A stretch of 64,000 nt of DNA, taken from contig NZ_JAIZZH010000001.1 of the NCBI RefSeq assembly GCF_020421205.1, positions 1,037,691 to 1,101,690 on the forward strand, written 5' to 3'. Of the stretch, positions 17,004 to 26,317 are shown in pieces. Position numbers and translations under genes: made by a program. Each line of letters opens with the position of its first letter. Positions within the stretch are counted from its first letter, which is position 1. The notes beneath the pieces were generated by a model. That model saw only the letters and a program-made list of their open reading frames with translations. It was not told the origin of the DNA and searched no databases. This stretch comes from Hymenobacter pini. Lineage in GTDB: Bacteria; Bacteroidota; Bacteroidia; Cytophagales; Hymenobacteraceae.

Positions 17004-17891
17004 ATGCAGCGACGTCACTTCCTTCAACTACTTGGCGCGCTGCCCCTTGCTACTGCTATGAACTCTCTGCAAGACCTCCACAAAACCGCCAGCGGCTTCC
17101 AGAAAACGGCCAAAATGCCAGTGCTTTTCGTGGGGCACGGCTCGCCCATGAATGCCCTGGCCGATAACCCGTTTACCCAAACCCTGCACCAACTGGGCCG
17201 CGACATTCGGAATCTGCAGCCGCCCCGGGCTATTCTGGTGGTGTCGGCGCACTGGCTCACGCGGGGCACCTTCGTGGCCGTAAACGAGCGGCCCGAAACT
17301 ATCCACGACTTCGGCGGCTTCCCGCAGGAGCTGTTCGATATGCAGTATCCCGCGCCCGGAGCCCCCGATGTGGCCCAGGAAGTACTCCAAGCCCTGCCCG
17401 ACGCGCACCCCACCGATGAGTGGGGCCTCGACCATGGCTCCTGGACGGTGCTGCACCATATCTTCCCCGAGGCTGATATTCCGGTATTCCAGCTCAGCAT
17501 CGACTACTACAAGCCCATTACCTACCACGCCGAGCTAGCCCGGCAGCTGCAGTTTCTGCGCCGCCGGGGCGTGCTGATTCTGGGCAGCGGCAACATTGTG
17601 CACAACCTGCGCCAGAGCATGCCCAAGCTCATGCAGGATGATGCCACACCGTACCCCTGGGCCACGGAGTTTGACGAGTGGGCCAAGCAGAAAATCAACC
17701 AGCGCGACTTGACTGCGCTGGCCCACTACCAGCAGGCTGGGGCCAGTGGCCCTCTCTCCGTACCCACCCCCGACCACTATATCCCCATGCTTTACAGCCT
17801 GGCCCTGGCCGAACCAGACGATGATATCCGCCACGCCTTCGAGGAAGTAAGCTACGGCGGCATGAGCATGCGCACGTTTGTAGTAGGGTAA
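17004..17891 (+). CDS. ygiD: 4,5-DOPA dioxygenase-like extradiol (DODA/LigB-type) enzyme with Tat-like leader
   Basis: A 295-residue member of the YgiD/DODA family of class III ring-opening dioxygenases. Metal-ligand histidines are visible: His45 in FVGHGSPMN, His83 in VVSAHWLTRG and His200 in GSGNIVHNLRQ, with His144 in the conserved DHGSWTVLHH. The family cleaves catechols such as L-DOPA; the plant homologue makes betalamic acid. Oddly it has an N-terminal extension MQRRHFLQLLGALPLATA that looks like a twin-arginine leader (RRHFLQ plus a hydrophobic stretch). E. coli YgiD lacks this, so export of the folded metalloenzyme is possible. An internal ATG at residue 38 would give a normal cytosolic enzyme. 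It is monocistronic, between an operator-like promoter and a palindrome. Confidence 0.9.
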   Translation: MQRRHFLQLLGALPLATAMNSLQDLHKTASGFQKTAKMPVLFVGHGSPMNALADNPFTQTLHQLGRDIRNLQPPRAILVVSAHWLTRGTFVAVNERPETIHDFGGFPQELFDMQYPAPGAPDVAQEVLQALPDAHPTDEWGLDHGSWTVLHHIFPEADIPVFQLSIDYYKPITYHAELARQLQFLRRRGVLILGSGNIVHNLRQSMPKLMQDDATPYPWATEFDEWAKQKINQRDLTALAHYQQAGASGPLSVPTPDHYIPMLYSLALAEPDDDIRHAFEEVSYGGMSMRTFVVG

Positions 17892-17907
17892 GACGGAGCC
17901 GTAAGTA

Positions 17908-18011
17908 CGTCATGCAGAGGCCGGAGGCCGAAGCATCTCGCGTCCTGATGTCTGGATTCGGTCCACAACGTCAGCACGTGAGATGCTTCGGCCTCCGGCC
18001 TCTGCATGACG
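17908..18011. repeat. Dispersed palindromic element, copy 2 (best preserved)
   Basis: Two nearly perfect arms of about 35 nt (17908-17943 and 17976-18011), core GAGGCCGGAGGCCGAAGCAT. It lies between the convergent dioxygenase and cytochrome genes and may act as a bidirectional terminator. Confidence 0.85.
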
Positions 18012-18039
18012 AGTCTATATATTTTCTGAAAACTGCCTG

Positions 18040-18486
18040 CTACTTGGCAGCGCGTGCGGCTTTTACCTCGACGGGCGTAACTACGCTGGCTTTGTTGCCG
18101 AAGGAGTTGCGGATGTAGGTTAGCACGTCGGCAATTTGTTTGTCGGAAAGCTGGCTGAAGGAGGGCATCACATTGTGGTACGGCTCCCCGTCAATGTCCT
18201 GGTCCTGCATGCCTTTGAGCAGCACGTTAACGAGCCGGGACTTGTCGCCGAGCACGTAGGAAGTTTTGCTGAGCGGCGGGTTCATGCCGTCCACGCCGCC
18301 GCCATCGGCCTGGTGGCAGGTGAGGCAGTTTTGCGTGTACACCGTTTTGCCGGCCGCCAGCACGGCAGCGGGTGCCGCGGCGCTGGTGGCTCGGGGCTTG
18401 GGTTTGGGGGCGGGTTTGCGCTGGGCGGCGGCCGGCAGGCTCAGGCCCGCCAGCAGCCCCAGCAATGCAATAGTCTTAGTAATCAT
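18040..18486 (-). CDS. Small c-type cytochrome, periplasmic
   Basis: A 148-residue mono-haem cytochrome c. A signal peptide (ITKTIALLGLLAGLSLPAAAQ) and a Pro/Ala/Lys-rich linker precede the haem motif CLTCH (Cys54, Cys57, His58). Met107 in NVMPSF is the probable sixth ligand, and SDKQIADVLTYIRNSFGN is the typical C-terminal helix. It starts 9 bp after the stop of the sorbosone-dehydrogenase-like gene and so is its operon partner, presumably taking electrons from that enzyme to the respiratory chain. Confidence 0.95.
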   Translation of the reverse strand: MITKTIALLGLLAGLSLPAAAQRKPAPKPKPRATSAAAPAAVLAAGKTVYTQNCLTCHQADGGGVDGMNPPLSKTSYVLGDKSRLVNVLLKGMQDQDIDGEPYHNVMPSFSQLSDKQIADVLTYIRNSFGNKASVVTPVEVKAARAAK

Positions 18487-18495
18487 GTGAGGGGC

Positions 18496-19779
18496 TTATT
18501 TCTTGGCGTACACAATGCGGTAAACGGTGCCTTGCTTGTCGTCCGTCACATAGAGGGAGCCATCCGGGCCCTGAGCCAGGCCGCAGGGCTTGTGGTCGGG
18601 GCGGCCGGCCGCAGCTTTTTCCGGGGTGCCGGCGAAGTTATCGGCAAACAGCTCCCAGTTGCCGCTGGGCTTTCCATCCTTGAAGGGCTGGAACACCACG
18701 TAGTAGCCCTTCTGGGGCTCGGGGGCCCGGTTCCAGGAACCGTGGAAGGCAATGAAAGCGCCGTTGCGGTACCGCTCCGGGAACATGGTGCCGGTGTAAA
18801 ACAGCAGCCCGTCGGGGGCGGTGTGGGCGGGGTAGGCGGCAGCGGGCTGCAGGTAGTTGCCGGTGGCGGGTTTCTTGCCGTCGCCGCCGTACTCGGGGCC
18901 CTGCATCAGCTTGTTCTGCTGCCCATCATAATACACGTAGGGCCAGCCGGCGTTGTCGCCTTTCTTCAGCGCGTACAGGCACTCCGCCGGCAACTCCGCC
19001 GATTGTTTGCTGGTGTACAGGGCCGGGAAGTTGTCGGAAAGCTGGTCGCGGCCGTGCTGCATCACAAACAGCTGGTTGGTTTGCGCGTTCCAGTCGAGGC
19101 CCACCACGTTGCGCAGGCCGGTGGCGTAGCGCACCCCGTCGGTGTAGGTCTGGTTGAGCTTATCGGCCCGGAACTGCCAGATACCGCCCGCCGAGTCCAG
19201 CACGGGGCAATTCGGAATGCCCATCGAGCCCTTCTGCCGGTCTTTCACCTGGCAGGCGTTGGAGTAAGCCCCAATATTGACGTACAGGTTGCCGGCTTTA
19301 TCCAGGGTAATCGACTTGCTCTCGTGCTGGCGGCGGTTGATGAGGCCCGTTACCAGCTTTTCGGGCTGCTCGGGGTTTACGACTTCTCCTTTCGCGTTGA
19401 GCTTATAGCGGAATACTTCCTGGTCGGAAGAAGCGTACAGGTAGTCGGCGGTGCTGAAGATGCCCGTGCCGCCATAGTTGCCAAAGGCTCCGGCCTGTTG
19501 CAGTTGGCCGTTTGGGCCTTCACGCAGCATCAAAATGCCTTTACCCGCCGCATTGGGGCGGTTCAGCTTCACATACACCACGCCCTGCGGCGTTACGGTA
19601 ATGTGGCGGGCCCGGCCGCTGGTTTCGGCCGCTTTCAGGGCCCCAAAGCCAGCGGGCAGCTTCAGGCCAGCGTTGTCGGCGGCGGGTACCACGCGGGTTT
19701 CGGGGCGGAGGGCCGCCAGGGCCAGGCTGCCGGCTGCAGCGGTTGTGAGCAGCAACAGGCGGGGGGAGAGGATTGACAT
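18496..19779 (-). CDS. PQQ-dependent sugar/sorbosone dehydrogenase-like beta-propeller
   Basis: A 427-residue exported protein of the GDH/SNDH (soluble glucose or L-sorbosone dehydrogenase) family. A signal-like N-terminus precedes propeller blades with TGLRNVVGLDWNAQTNQLF, GDNAGWPYVYYDGQ, IAFHGSWNRAP and HKPCGLAQGPDGSLYVTDD, which are standard family signatures. Such enzymes oxidise sugars or sugar aldehydes in the periplasm with PQQ as cofactor. The next gene, 9 bp downstream, is a cytochrome c that can accept the electrons. No PQQ synthesis genes are nearby; Bacteroidota often use supplied PQQ, so cofactor origin is open. Substrate unknown. Confidence 0.92.
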   Translation of the reverse strand: MSILSPRLLLLTTAAAGSLALAALRPETRVVPAADNAGLKLPAGFGALKAAETSGRARHITVTPQGVVYVKLNRPNAAGKGILMLREGPNGQLQQAGAFGNYGGTGIFSTADYLYASSDQEVFRYKLNAKGEVVNPEQPEKLVTGLINRRQHESKSITLDKAGNLYVNIGAYSNACQVKDRQKGSMGIPNCPVLDSAGGIWQFRADKLNQTYTDGVRYATGLRNVVGLDWNAQTNQLFVMQHGRDQLSDNFPALYTSKQSAELPAECLYALKKGDNAGWPYVYYDGQQNKLMQGPEYGGDGKKPATGNYLQPAAAYPAHTAPDGLLFYTGTMFPERYRNGAFIAFHGSWNRAPEPQKGYYVVFQPFKDGKPSGNWELFADNFAGTPEKAAAGRPDHKPCGLAQGPDGSLYVTDDKQGTVYRIVYAKK

Positions 19780-20096
19780 AGCAGGCAGGAAGATGAAAAG
19801 TAAACGCTATACGAATGTCCGACACAAAAGGCGCCGCCGGGTTGCGTGCACCAAGTCAGCGGCAGAAGAGGCCAGAACCGGTGGTAAGCAAGCAAGATAC
19901 CGGCTACCAGGCAAGCCGAACTATAAGCTGAGCGGTTTACATGAGCCGGAAAGGCGGTAGGGGCTACTGGCCTGTTGCGGGCCTTCCGTGTTGGATTGAC
20001 GGACAATAGTACTGCATGTGCCGGTAGGTGGCAAATTCACAACCAGCCACGCCAGAACACGTACCAAGGCGCTTGGAGCAATCTGGCCGACTGGAC
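19780..20096. other. Divergent intergenic region, no gene
   Basis: 317 nt between the dehydrogenase and glucosidase genes. Open frames crossing it are shadows. I see no convincing promoter motif or repeat. Confidence 0.5.
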
Positions 20097-22787
20097 ATGA
20101 CGCAAGAACAACTACGCCTGCAGCAGCACCGCACCGGCGCGGCCCTTTGGAAGAAATTTGGCCCTTACCTCACCGAACGGCAGTGGGGCACCGTGCGCGA
20201 AGATTACTCGCCCGATGGCAATGCCTGGAATTTTCTGCCCCATGAGCTGGCCCGCAGCGTGGCCTACCGCTGGGGCGAGGAGGGCCTGGGCGGCATCTCC
20301 GACGACCAGCAGCACCTGTGCCTGAGCGTGGCCCTGTGGAACGAGCAGGATGAAATGCTGAAAGAGCGGCTGTTTGGTCTCACCAACGGCCAGGGCAACC
20401 ACGGCGAGGATGTGAAGGAGCTGTACTACTACCTCGACAGCACGCCCACGCACTCCTACATGAAGATGCTGTATAAGTATCCGCAGCAGGAGTTTCCGTA
20501 CGAGGAGTTGCGCCAGGAAAATGCCCGCCGCACCCGCCTGGAGCCCGAGTTTGAGCTGTTGGACACCGGCATCTTCGAGGAGAGCCGCTACTTCGATGTG
20601 TTCATTGAGTACGCCAAGGCGGGGCCCGATGATGTACTGCTGCAGATAACGGCCCACAACCGCGGCCCCGAAGCCGCCGCCCTGCACGTGTTACCTACGC
20701 TCTGGTTCCGCAATACCTGGGCTTGGGGTTACGCGGCCAGTTCGGCCAAGCCCATTCTACAGGCTACCGGGCCCGCCTCCGCCACCGCCGACCATCCCAG
20801 CCTGGGCCGCTACCATGTGTACACCGATGCCCCAGCAGGCCTGCTGTTCTGCGACAACGACACCAACCACCACCGCACCGGCGACCCATTCAACCCCACC
20901 AGCTCGGGCCGCTACTTCAAAGACGGCATCAACGACTACCTGGTGGAAGGCGACTTTACGGCTGTGAACCCCAAGCGGCGCGGCACCAAAATGGCCGCCC
21001 ACCACGCGCTGGAACTGGGCCCCGGCGAGTCCCGGGTAGTGCGCCTGCGCCTGAGCCGGGAAGAGCAACCGGCCCCGTTTGCTGATTTCGAGTCGATTAT
21101 GGCCTCCCGTCTGCAGGATGCCGATACGTTTTATCAGTGCATGCAGGAGGAGCTGCCGCCCCAGCCCGAGGTGCGCAATGTGCAGCGCCAGGCCTTTGCG
21201 GGCATGCTCTGGAGCAAGCAGTTCTACTACTACGATGTAACCCAGTGGCTTGACGGGGACCCCACGCTGCCCCGGCTACCGGCCCGCCGCCGCAAGGGCC
21301 GCAACAGCAACTGGCGCCACCTGCACAATCAGGATATCATCTCAATGCCAGACAAGTGGGAGTACCCGTGGTATGCGGCCTGGGACTTGGCGTTTCACTG
21401 TATCCCGCTGGCTATGGTGGACGCCGACTTTGCCAAGGCCCAACTGCGCCTGCTCTGCCGCGACTGGTACATGCACCCCAGCGGGCAGCTGCCGGCCTAC
21501 GAGTGGAACCTCAACGACGTGAATCCGCCCGTACACGCCTGGGCAACCTGGCGGGTATATCAGATGGATAAGAAACTGCACGGTGGCCAGGGCGACGCTG
21601 CTTTTCTGGAAGCCGTATTTCATAAGCTGACGTTAAATTTTACCTGGTGGGTTAACCGGAAGGATAAGAGCGAGCGGAACATCTTCGAGGGCGGCTTTCT
21701 GGGGCTGGACAACATTGGCGTGTTCGACAGGAGCGCCCCACTGCCCACCGGCGGTTATATTGAGCAGAGCGACGGCACCAGCTGGATGGCCATGTTTGCC
21801 CTGAACATGATGCGCATGGCTATGGAGCTGGCCAGCCACAACGCTGTGTATCAGGAAATGGCCGGCAAGTTCTTCGAGCACTTCCTCTACATTGCCGATG
21901 CCATGACCCGGGGCGGCGACGGGCAGTTCAACCTCTGGGACGACGAAGACCAGTTCTACTACGACGTGCTGCACACCCCCGACGATGCTCGTACCAAGCT
22001 GCGCGTGCGGTCCATTGTGGGCCTGATTCCACTGTTTGCCGTGGAGGTCATTGATGAGCAGCTGCTCAACGCCCTGCCCGAATTCACGGAGCGGGCCCGC
22101 TGGCTACTCGAAAACCGTCCGCACCTGGCCCAGCTGGTAGCCCGTTGGCAGGAGCCGGGCCAAGGCGCCCGCCATCTGCTGAGTTTGCTGCGCCGCAGCC
22201 GCCTGCGCCACCTGCTCAAGCGCATGCTCGATGAGCAGGAGTTCCTGTCCGAGTTCGGCATCCGGGCCCTCTCGCGCTACCACCTCGACCAGCCCTACGT
22301 GTATAGTACCGCCGATACCGATTTTACGGTGCAATACGTGCCGGGCGAGGCCGAGAGCAGTATGTTCGGGGGCAACAGCAACTGGCGGGGGCCCATCTGG
22401 TTTCCCATCAACTACCTCATCATCGAGTCGTTGCAGCGCTTCCACGCCTACTACGGCGACTCCTTCCGGGTAGAGTACCCCACGGGCTCCGGGCAGCGCC
22501 TCAATCTGCAGCAGATTGCCGAGGCCCTGTCAGAGCGCCTTACCCGGCTGTTTTTGCCGGATGCCGAGGGCCGCCGCCCGGCCTTTGCCGATGATGAGCT
22601 GCTCCAGACCGACCCCCACTTCAAAGACTACCTGCTGTTTCACGAGTATTTCCACGGCGACACCGGCCGGGGCCTGGGCGCCAGCCACCAAACCGGCTGG
22701 ACAGGCCTGGTGGTGCGGCTGTTACGATACCACCGCCCCGAAAGCGAACCAGCTAGTTGGGCAGCGGGAGCAGCCACGGCAGAGTAA
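20097..22787 (+). CDS. Glucosidase, MGH1/GH63-type glycoside hydrolase
   Basis: An 896-residue cytosolic protein. The ATG at 20097 ([12 protein letters not shown]) is chosen over an upstream GTG at 20028, because family members begin this way. Family-typical stretches are present: [20 protein letters not shown] and [20 protein letters not shown] at the start, then the (alpha/alpha)6 barrel with [52 protein letters not shown] and [14 protein letters not shown]. Acidic residues in WDLAFH and EWNLND fit the catalytic region of GH63-like alpha-glucosidases. No signal peptide is seen. These proteins are commonly annotated glucosidase and are thought to act on alpha-glucosides such as mannosylglycerate or trehalose-like compounds; the substrate here is not known. 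Its end overlaps a small convergent gene. Confidence 0.93.
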   Translation: MTQEQLRLQQHRTGAALWKKFGPYLTERQWGTVREDYSPDGNAWNFLPHELARSVAYRWGEEGLGGISDDQQHLCLSVALWNEQDEMLKERLFGLTNGQGNHGEDVKELYYYLDSTPTHSYMKMLYKYPQQEFPYEELRQENARRTRLEPEFELLDTGIFEESRYFDVFIEYAKAGPDDVLLQITAHNRGPEAAALHVLPTLWFRNTWAWGYAASSAKPILQATGPASATADHPSLGRYHVYTDAPAGLLFCDNDTNHHRTGDPFNPTSSGRYFKDGINDYLVEGDFTAVNPKRRGTKMAAHHALELGPGESRVVRLRLSREEQPAPFADFESIMASRLQDADTFYQCMQEELPPQPEVRNVQRQAFAGMLWSKQFYYYDVTQWLDGDPTLPRLPARRRKGRNSNWRHLHNQDIISMPDKWEYPWYAAWDLAFHCIPLAMVDADFAKAQLRLLCRDWYMHPSGQLPAYEWNLNDVNPPVHAWATWRVYQMDKKLHGGQGDAAFLEAVFHKLTLNFTWWVNRKDKSERNIFEGGFLGLDNIGVFDRSAPLPTGGYIEQSDGTSWMAMFALNMMRMAMELASHNAVYQEMAGKFFEHFLYIADAMTRGGDGQFNLWDDEDQFYYDVLHTPDDARTKLRVRSIVGLIPLFAVEVIDEQLLNALPEFTERARWLLENRPHLAQLVARWQEPGQGARHLLSLLRRSRLRHLLKRMLDEQEFLSEFGIRALSRYHLDQPYVYSTADTDFTVQYVPGEAESSMFGGNSNWRGPIWFPINYLIIESLQRFHAYYGDSFRVEYPTGSGQRLNLQQIAEALSERLTRLFLPDAEGRRPAFADDELLQTDPHFKDYLLFHEYFHGDTGRGLGASHQTGWTGLVVRLLRYHRPESEPASWAAGAATAE

Positions 22788-22992
22788 GGGCTTGGTCGAT
22801 GGGGCCTTTGAACATGAGGCGGCTGTTACGCAATGAGCCAGCGTACACCTCAACCCCTGAGCCATCGGCTGGAATGAAAATGCGCACTGTTTCGGCCGCC
22901 CGGGGACGCACGTAGGTAGTGCCGGGCAGGGGTGGTTCAACTGGCCCGGAAATTTCAAAAAATCCGGCGTTAGTCAGTTGGGAATCAAGCAT
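22753..22992 (-). CDS. Small hypothetical protein overlapping the glucosidase end
   Basis: A possible 79-residue gene, convergent with the glucosidase gene and overlapping it by 35 nt. The composition ([52 protein letters not shown]) reads like a small beta-rich domain rather than a random frame, and ATG at 22992 follows a plausible leader. There is no recognised family, signal peptide or RBS, so it could still be spurious. Confidence 0.5.
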   Translation of the reverse strand: MLDSQLTNAGFFEISGPVEPPLPGTTYVRPRAAETVRIFIPADGSGVEVYAGSLRNSRLMFKGPIDQALTLPWLLPLPN

Positions 22993-23181
22993 GTACTGTG
23001 GTATAGTTGTTTCAGCAGCACAAATCCCAACAAGCCTGTACTTAGTTCCAGTAGTGTAAAAACTTCTTTAAAAATTACAGCTCTAGCATAGGGGGCAGTT
23101 GTTGAGCGTAAGTATGAATAAAGAAAGGATAGATACAATTATTAACTGCCGAGGTATGCGGTACATACCCCATAAAACAAT

Positions 23182-23205
23182 GGGCCCGGCAATACTGCCG
23201 GGCCC
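23182..23205 (-). terminator. Terminator of the ankyrin gene
   Basis: GGGCCCGGCA-atac-TGCCGGGCCC forms a perfect 10-bp stem. On the minus strand it is followed by a T-rich run (TTGTTTTATG). Confidence 0.88.
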
Positions 23206-23230
23206 GTTGTATATACCTAAAGTGCAAGTG

Positions 23231-23680
23231 CTATTGTTTGCTTTGAAGCAGTTTCAGCACCTCTGCATTGCCGCCTTCTTTGGCATTGGCCAGCACATCC
23301 TTACCATCTTTGTCCTTGGCTTTGGTGTTGGCGCCGCTGGCTAGCAGAGCCTGCACAATTTCCAAGTTGCCCTTAGCGGCCGCCGCCATCAGGGGAGTGG
23401 CCCCGAATGAGTCCGGCTTATCAACCTGGGCTTTGTGCTTAAGCAGGGTTTTCACCACTTCAGGATGGCCGTTTTCGGCGGCCAGAAACAGGTACGTGGT
23501 GGGAAAGCCCGGCATCATTTCCACGGTGGCATTCACATCAGCGCCGGCAGTCAGCAAAGCCTCGACGGCGGCGGCCTGGTTTTTCACTACGGCCGTGTAT
23601 ACTTTCTGAGTTGGGGTTTGAGCCTGAGCAGCAGCTACGGTTGCGAAAAATAGAGCGAAACCGAGAAGAAGTTTTTTCAT
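23231..23680 (-). CDS. Exported ankyrin-repeat protein
   Basis: A 149-residue protein with a clean signal peptide (MKKLLLGFALFFATVAAAQA) followed by about four ankyrin repeats. Typical pieces are AVEALLTAGADVNAT, LFLAAENGHPEVVKTLLKHK, GATPLMAAAAKGNLEIVQAL and KDKDGKDVLANAK. Ankyrin repeats bind proteins; in periplasmic forms (AnkB-like) they may protect enzymes such as catalase. KatG lies 6 kb away, but no operon link exists. It has its own promoter and terminator. Confidence 0.93.
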   Translation of the reverse strand: MKKLLLGFALFFATVAAAQAQTPTQKVYTAVVKNQAAAVEALLTAGADVNATVEMMPGFPTTYLFLAAENGHPEVVKTLLKHKAQVDKPDSFGATPLMAAAAKGNLEIVQALLASGANTKAKDKDGKDVLANAKEGGNAEVLKLLQSKQ

Positions 23681-23714
23681 GCCGGGAAATACACGCGAAG
23701 AGGGAGAGCAAACT

Positions 23715-23722
23715 CAAAGATA
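23715..23722 (-). promoter_or_regulatory. -7 promoter box of the ankyrin gene
   Basis: TATCTTTG on the minus strand matches TAnnTTTG. A TTG 22 nt upstream (23745-23747) is a slightly long-spaced -33 candidate. It is 35 nt from the ATG. Confidence 0.6.
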
Positions 23723-23819
23723 CACCCAGCTTGCCGGAATATCCCAATTCCAGTGCATCATCCTTTGTGGTGATACTGGCAGAACTGGTAGCGTACGTGC
23801 ACTGAATAAATAAATTGCA

Positions 23820-24869
23820 CTATACTTCTACTTGCCGTCCCATGTGCTGCGCCATCATGCTGGCCAGGATAATTTGCAGCGCGTGATACAGCATGAGGGG
23901 CAACAGCAGTAACCCGGTTGCGGCCATGCCGGGAAACAGCAGGCTGGCCATTACACTGCCGTGCACCAACGACTTCTTGGAGCCGCAGAATAAGGCGGTA
24001 ATCCGGTCCTCGCGGGAGAAGCCCAGCAGCCGGCTCAGCATCCACACCACCCCAAAGATGGCCAGGTACAAGCCCACCATGCCCAGAGCCAGCAGGGCTA
24101 CGTCGCGGGCGGCGTAGCTGCGGAAAATGCCTTCCTCGAAAGACTCGCAGAAAGCGGTAAACACAATCAGCAGAATCACCACCTGGTCGGAAATGCGCAG
24201 CGCGCCCTTGTGCTGCTCGGCAAACGCCCCGAAGCGACGGTTGAGCAGCACGCCCGCCACCACCGGCACTATCACCTGCCAGAGCAGGCTCACGGCCAGG
24301 CTCCAGAGATGGCCGCCGTCGGCGGAGGTTTGCAGGAACAGGCTGGTCCAGAGCGGAGTGAGCACAATGCCCAGCAAACTGCTGATGCTGGCATTGAAAA
24401 TGGCCGCTGGCAAGTTGCCCCGGGCCATGCTCACCATCACCACCGACGACGACACTGTGCTGGGCAGGGCGCACAGAAAGAAGATGCTCTGCCACAGCTG
24501 CTGGCCTTTCAGCCCATCAAACAACGGCCGCACCGCCAGGGCCAGCACTGGAAATGCCACGAACGTAATGAGCTGCACTACCACGTGCAGCCGCCAGTTG
24601 CGCAAACCGGCCTTGAGCTTATCAAGGCTCAGCCGCAGGCCGTAAAAAAAGAAAATTAGTGCTACCCCGGCCGTGGTTATGGCTTTCCACGGAATGGGGC
24701 TGGTTTTGCTGCCTACGGCCGGAAAGAAATACGCCAGTACCACCATTCCCAGCAGCCCCAGCAGAAACCAATCGAGCAGGCCGGCCCGGCGCAACAAGGC
24801 AATCAGGCGGTTTTCGGAAGGAGGTAGGGGTGAGGCAGGCGAAGAGGAAGGTTGAATCATACCGGGCAA
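23820..24869 (-). CDS. Bile acid:sodium symporter family transporter (YfeH/SLC10A7-like)
   Basis: A 349-residue membrane protein with about ten hydrophobic segments. Landmark motifs: IFFFYGLRLSLDKLKAGLRNW, ALPSTVSSSVVMVSMARGN and FCGSKKSLVHGSVMASLLFP. These are characteristic of the SBF-like subgroup that includes E. coli YfeH. The substrate is unknown for this subgroup. An internal ATG at 24860 (MIQPSS) is an alternative start. The terminator of the upstream iron-uptake genes lies only a few bp before its start, so it must have its own promoter or rely on read-through. Confidence 0.9.
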   Translation of the reverse strand: MPGMIQPSSSPASPLPPSENRLIALLRRAGLLDWFLLGLLGMVVLAYFFPAVGSKTSPIPWKAITTAGVALIFFFYGLRLSLDKLKAGLRNWRLHVVVQLITFVAFPVLALAVRPLFDGLKGQQLWQSIFFLCALPSTVSSSVVMVSMARGNLPAAIFNASISSLLGIVLTPLWTSLFLQTSADGGHLWSLAVSLLWQVIVPVVAGVLLNRRFGAFAEQHKGALRISDQVVILLIVFTAFCESFEEGIFRSYAARDVALLALGMVGLYLAIFGVVWMLSRLLGFSREDRITALFCGSKKSLVHGSVMASLLFPGMAATGLLLLPLMLYHALQIILASMMAQHMGRQVEV

Positions 24870-24875
24870 AATAAA

Positions 24876-24904
24876 AGCGTCGGGCTAAAGTGTAGCCCGA
24901 CGCT
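24876..24904 (-). terminator. Terminator after the PepSY gene
   Basis: AGCGTCGGGCT pairs with AGCCCGACGCT across a 7-nt loop, with a TTTTAT tail on the minus strand. It sits just in front of the symporter ATG. Confidence 0.85.
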
Positions 24905-24947
24905 CCGGAAACGTACGGCTGCAGCCGTTGGAAGGTTAAACGCTAGG

Positions 24948-26204
24948 CTAGGCGGCCACCGCCACGCGGCGCAGCTTCTTCCGCTCCTTTTTCAAGCGGT
25001 TCAGCCACAGAACAAGGCCGGTGATGGGAAAGGTGAAACCCAACATGCACACAATCAGGCTAATGATTTTCGAGGGCCAGCCGAAAATGGCGCCCGTGTG
25101 CACGGGCTTGAACAGGCCCCGTACGCGCTGGCCCAGGTTGCGCTGCTCGTAGGTTTGCTGGCGCAGCACCTGGCCCGAGTACTGGTCGAGGTACACTTCA
25201 TCGGTGGCGTTTTCGTACACCGCATTGGGCCGCAGGGTAACTACCCGGATGCTGCCAACGGAGTCTTTGGGAAGCTGCAACGCATAGGAAACAGCCAAGG
25301 GAGCTAGTTGCCGGGCGCGGGCCAAGGTAGCATCGGCGGTGAGGGCCCCGGTAGGAGCCGCAACTACCGGAGCTGCTGATACCGGCGGCTCCGGCCGCTC
25401 CATGGGGGAGTTAGTAACGGCGAAAATGCCCCTGTTGAACCACTCAAACGACCAAGCCAGCCCCGTAAACGCAAACACGAACAGGAACAGCGCCGAGTAA
25501 AAACCCAGCACGATGTGCAAATCGTGGTTGAGGCGCTTCCAGCCCCCGCTCCACTTCACTTTCAGCCGCTGCTTCACCGCTTTACGGCTGGCCGGCCACC
25601 ACAGTACAATACCGGTACCGATGATGAACAGGAACAGGAGCGTGCTCACGCCCACAATGAGCTTGCCAACCGGCCCACCCACCATACCGCGGTGCAGGGC
25701 CATGACGGTGAAAAACACGGTTTCGCGGTAGTTCAGCTCCCCAGTAACGGCGGCTGTGTAAGGGTTCACGAAAACCACCGGGCCCCGGCGGCCTTCACCG
25801 CCCTTGCCCCCTTTCACTGCCTTGCCGACACCGTCTTCGCGCTTGCCCTCCGGCCGGCGGCTACGGCCTTCCACGGGGCGGGCGGTTTTGGCCCCGCCAC
25901 CTTCCGGCTTTTTACCGCCTTCGGGGCCACCGGCCAGGCTGAATTCCACGGTGCGGGTCGGGTCAGCGTACACTTTCACGCCCGCAATTTTGGCGTCAGC
26001 TTTGTAGGCCTTCACGGCTTCCTGGAGGCGGGCCAGGGGCAGGGCGGGCGTGCTGGCGGCCTGCACAAAATACCGCGCAGGGTGCCAGGCTTGTTCCAGC
26101 TCCTTTTCAAAAACCAGGATGCCGCCCGTCAGGCACACCACGGCAATAATTAACCCCGAAACTAGGCTGAGGTAGAGGTGAATGTTGCGGAAAAAAGTCT
26201 TCAT
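24948..26204 (-). CDS. PepSY-associated transmembrane protein (iron-uptake linked)
   Basis: A 418-residue inner-membrane protein. The ATG at 26204 (MKTFFRNIHLYLSLVSGL) is chosen because upstream residues come from the intergenic hairpin. It has four transmembrane segments: near 12-34, then GKLIVGVSTLLFLFIIGTGI, LGFYSALFLFVFAFTGLAW and IISLIVCMLGFTFPITGLVL. HLYLSLVSG near the first helix and HTGAIFGWPSKI near the last carry family histidines. A PepSY domain follows helix 1. A low-complexity charged region (PEGGGAKTARPVEGRSRRPE) interrupts the periplasmic loop. It lies 114 nt downstream of a siderophore receptor; such proteins are thought to reduce or release iron from siderophores in the periplasm (FoxB/PiuB-like). 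Confidence 0.92.
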   Translation of the reverse strand: MKTFFRNIHLYLSLVSGLIIAVVCLTGGILVFEKELEQAWHPARYFVQAASTPALPLARLQEAVKAYKADAKIAGVKVYADPTRTVEFSLAGGPEGGKKPEGGGAKTARPVEGRSRRPEGKREDGVGKAVKGGKGGEGRRGPVVFVNPYTAAVTGELNYRETVFFTVMALHRGMVGGPVGKLIVGVSTLLFLFIIGTGIVLWWPASRKAVKQRLKVKWSGGWKRLNHDLHIVLGFYSALFLFVFAFTGLAWSFEWFNRGIFAVTNSPMERPEPPVSAAPVVAAPTGALTADATLARARQLAPLAVSYALQLPKDSVGSIRVVTLRPNAVYENATDEVYLDQYSGQVLRQQTYEQRNLGQRVRGLFKPVHTGAIFGWPSKIISLIVCMLGFTFPITGLVLWLNRLKKERKKLRRVAVAA

Positions 26205-26238
26205 AGCGCAGAAAAACACAAGATTAGTAATGTGGCTC

Positions 26239-26283
26239 AAAAACCCGGAGGCGACTGGTTGCAGCCAGTAGCTTCCGGGTTTT
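26239..26283 (-). terminator. Hairpin between siderophore receptor and PepSY gene
   Basis: AAAACCCGGAGGCGACTGG faces CCAGTAGCTTCCGGGTTTT with a few mismatches; a T-run (GGGTTTTTGAG) follows on the minus strand. It may terminate or attenuate transcription from the receptor into the PepSY gene. Confidence 0.75.
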
Positions 26284-26317
26284 CTCACTCACAAAATCAC
26301 TTTCTCACTCAACTGAT

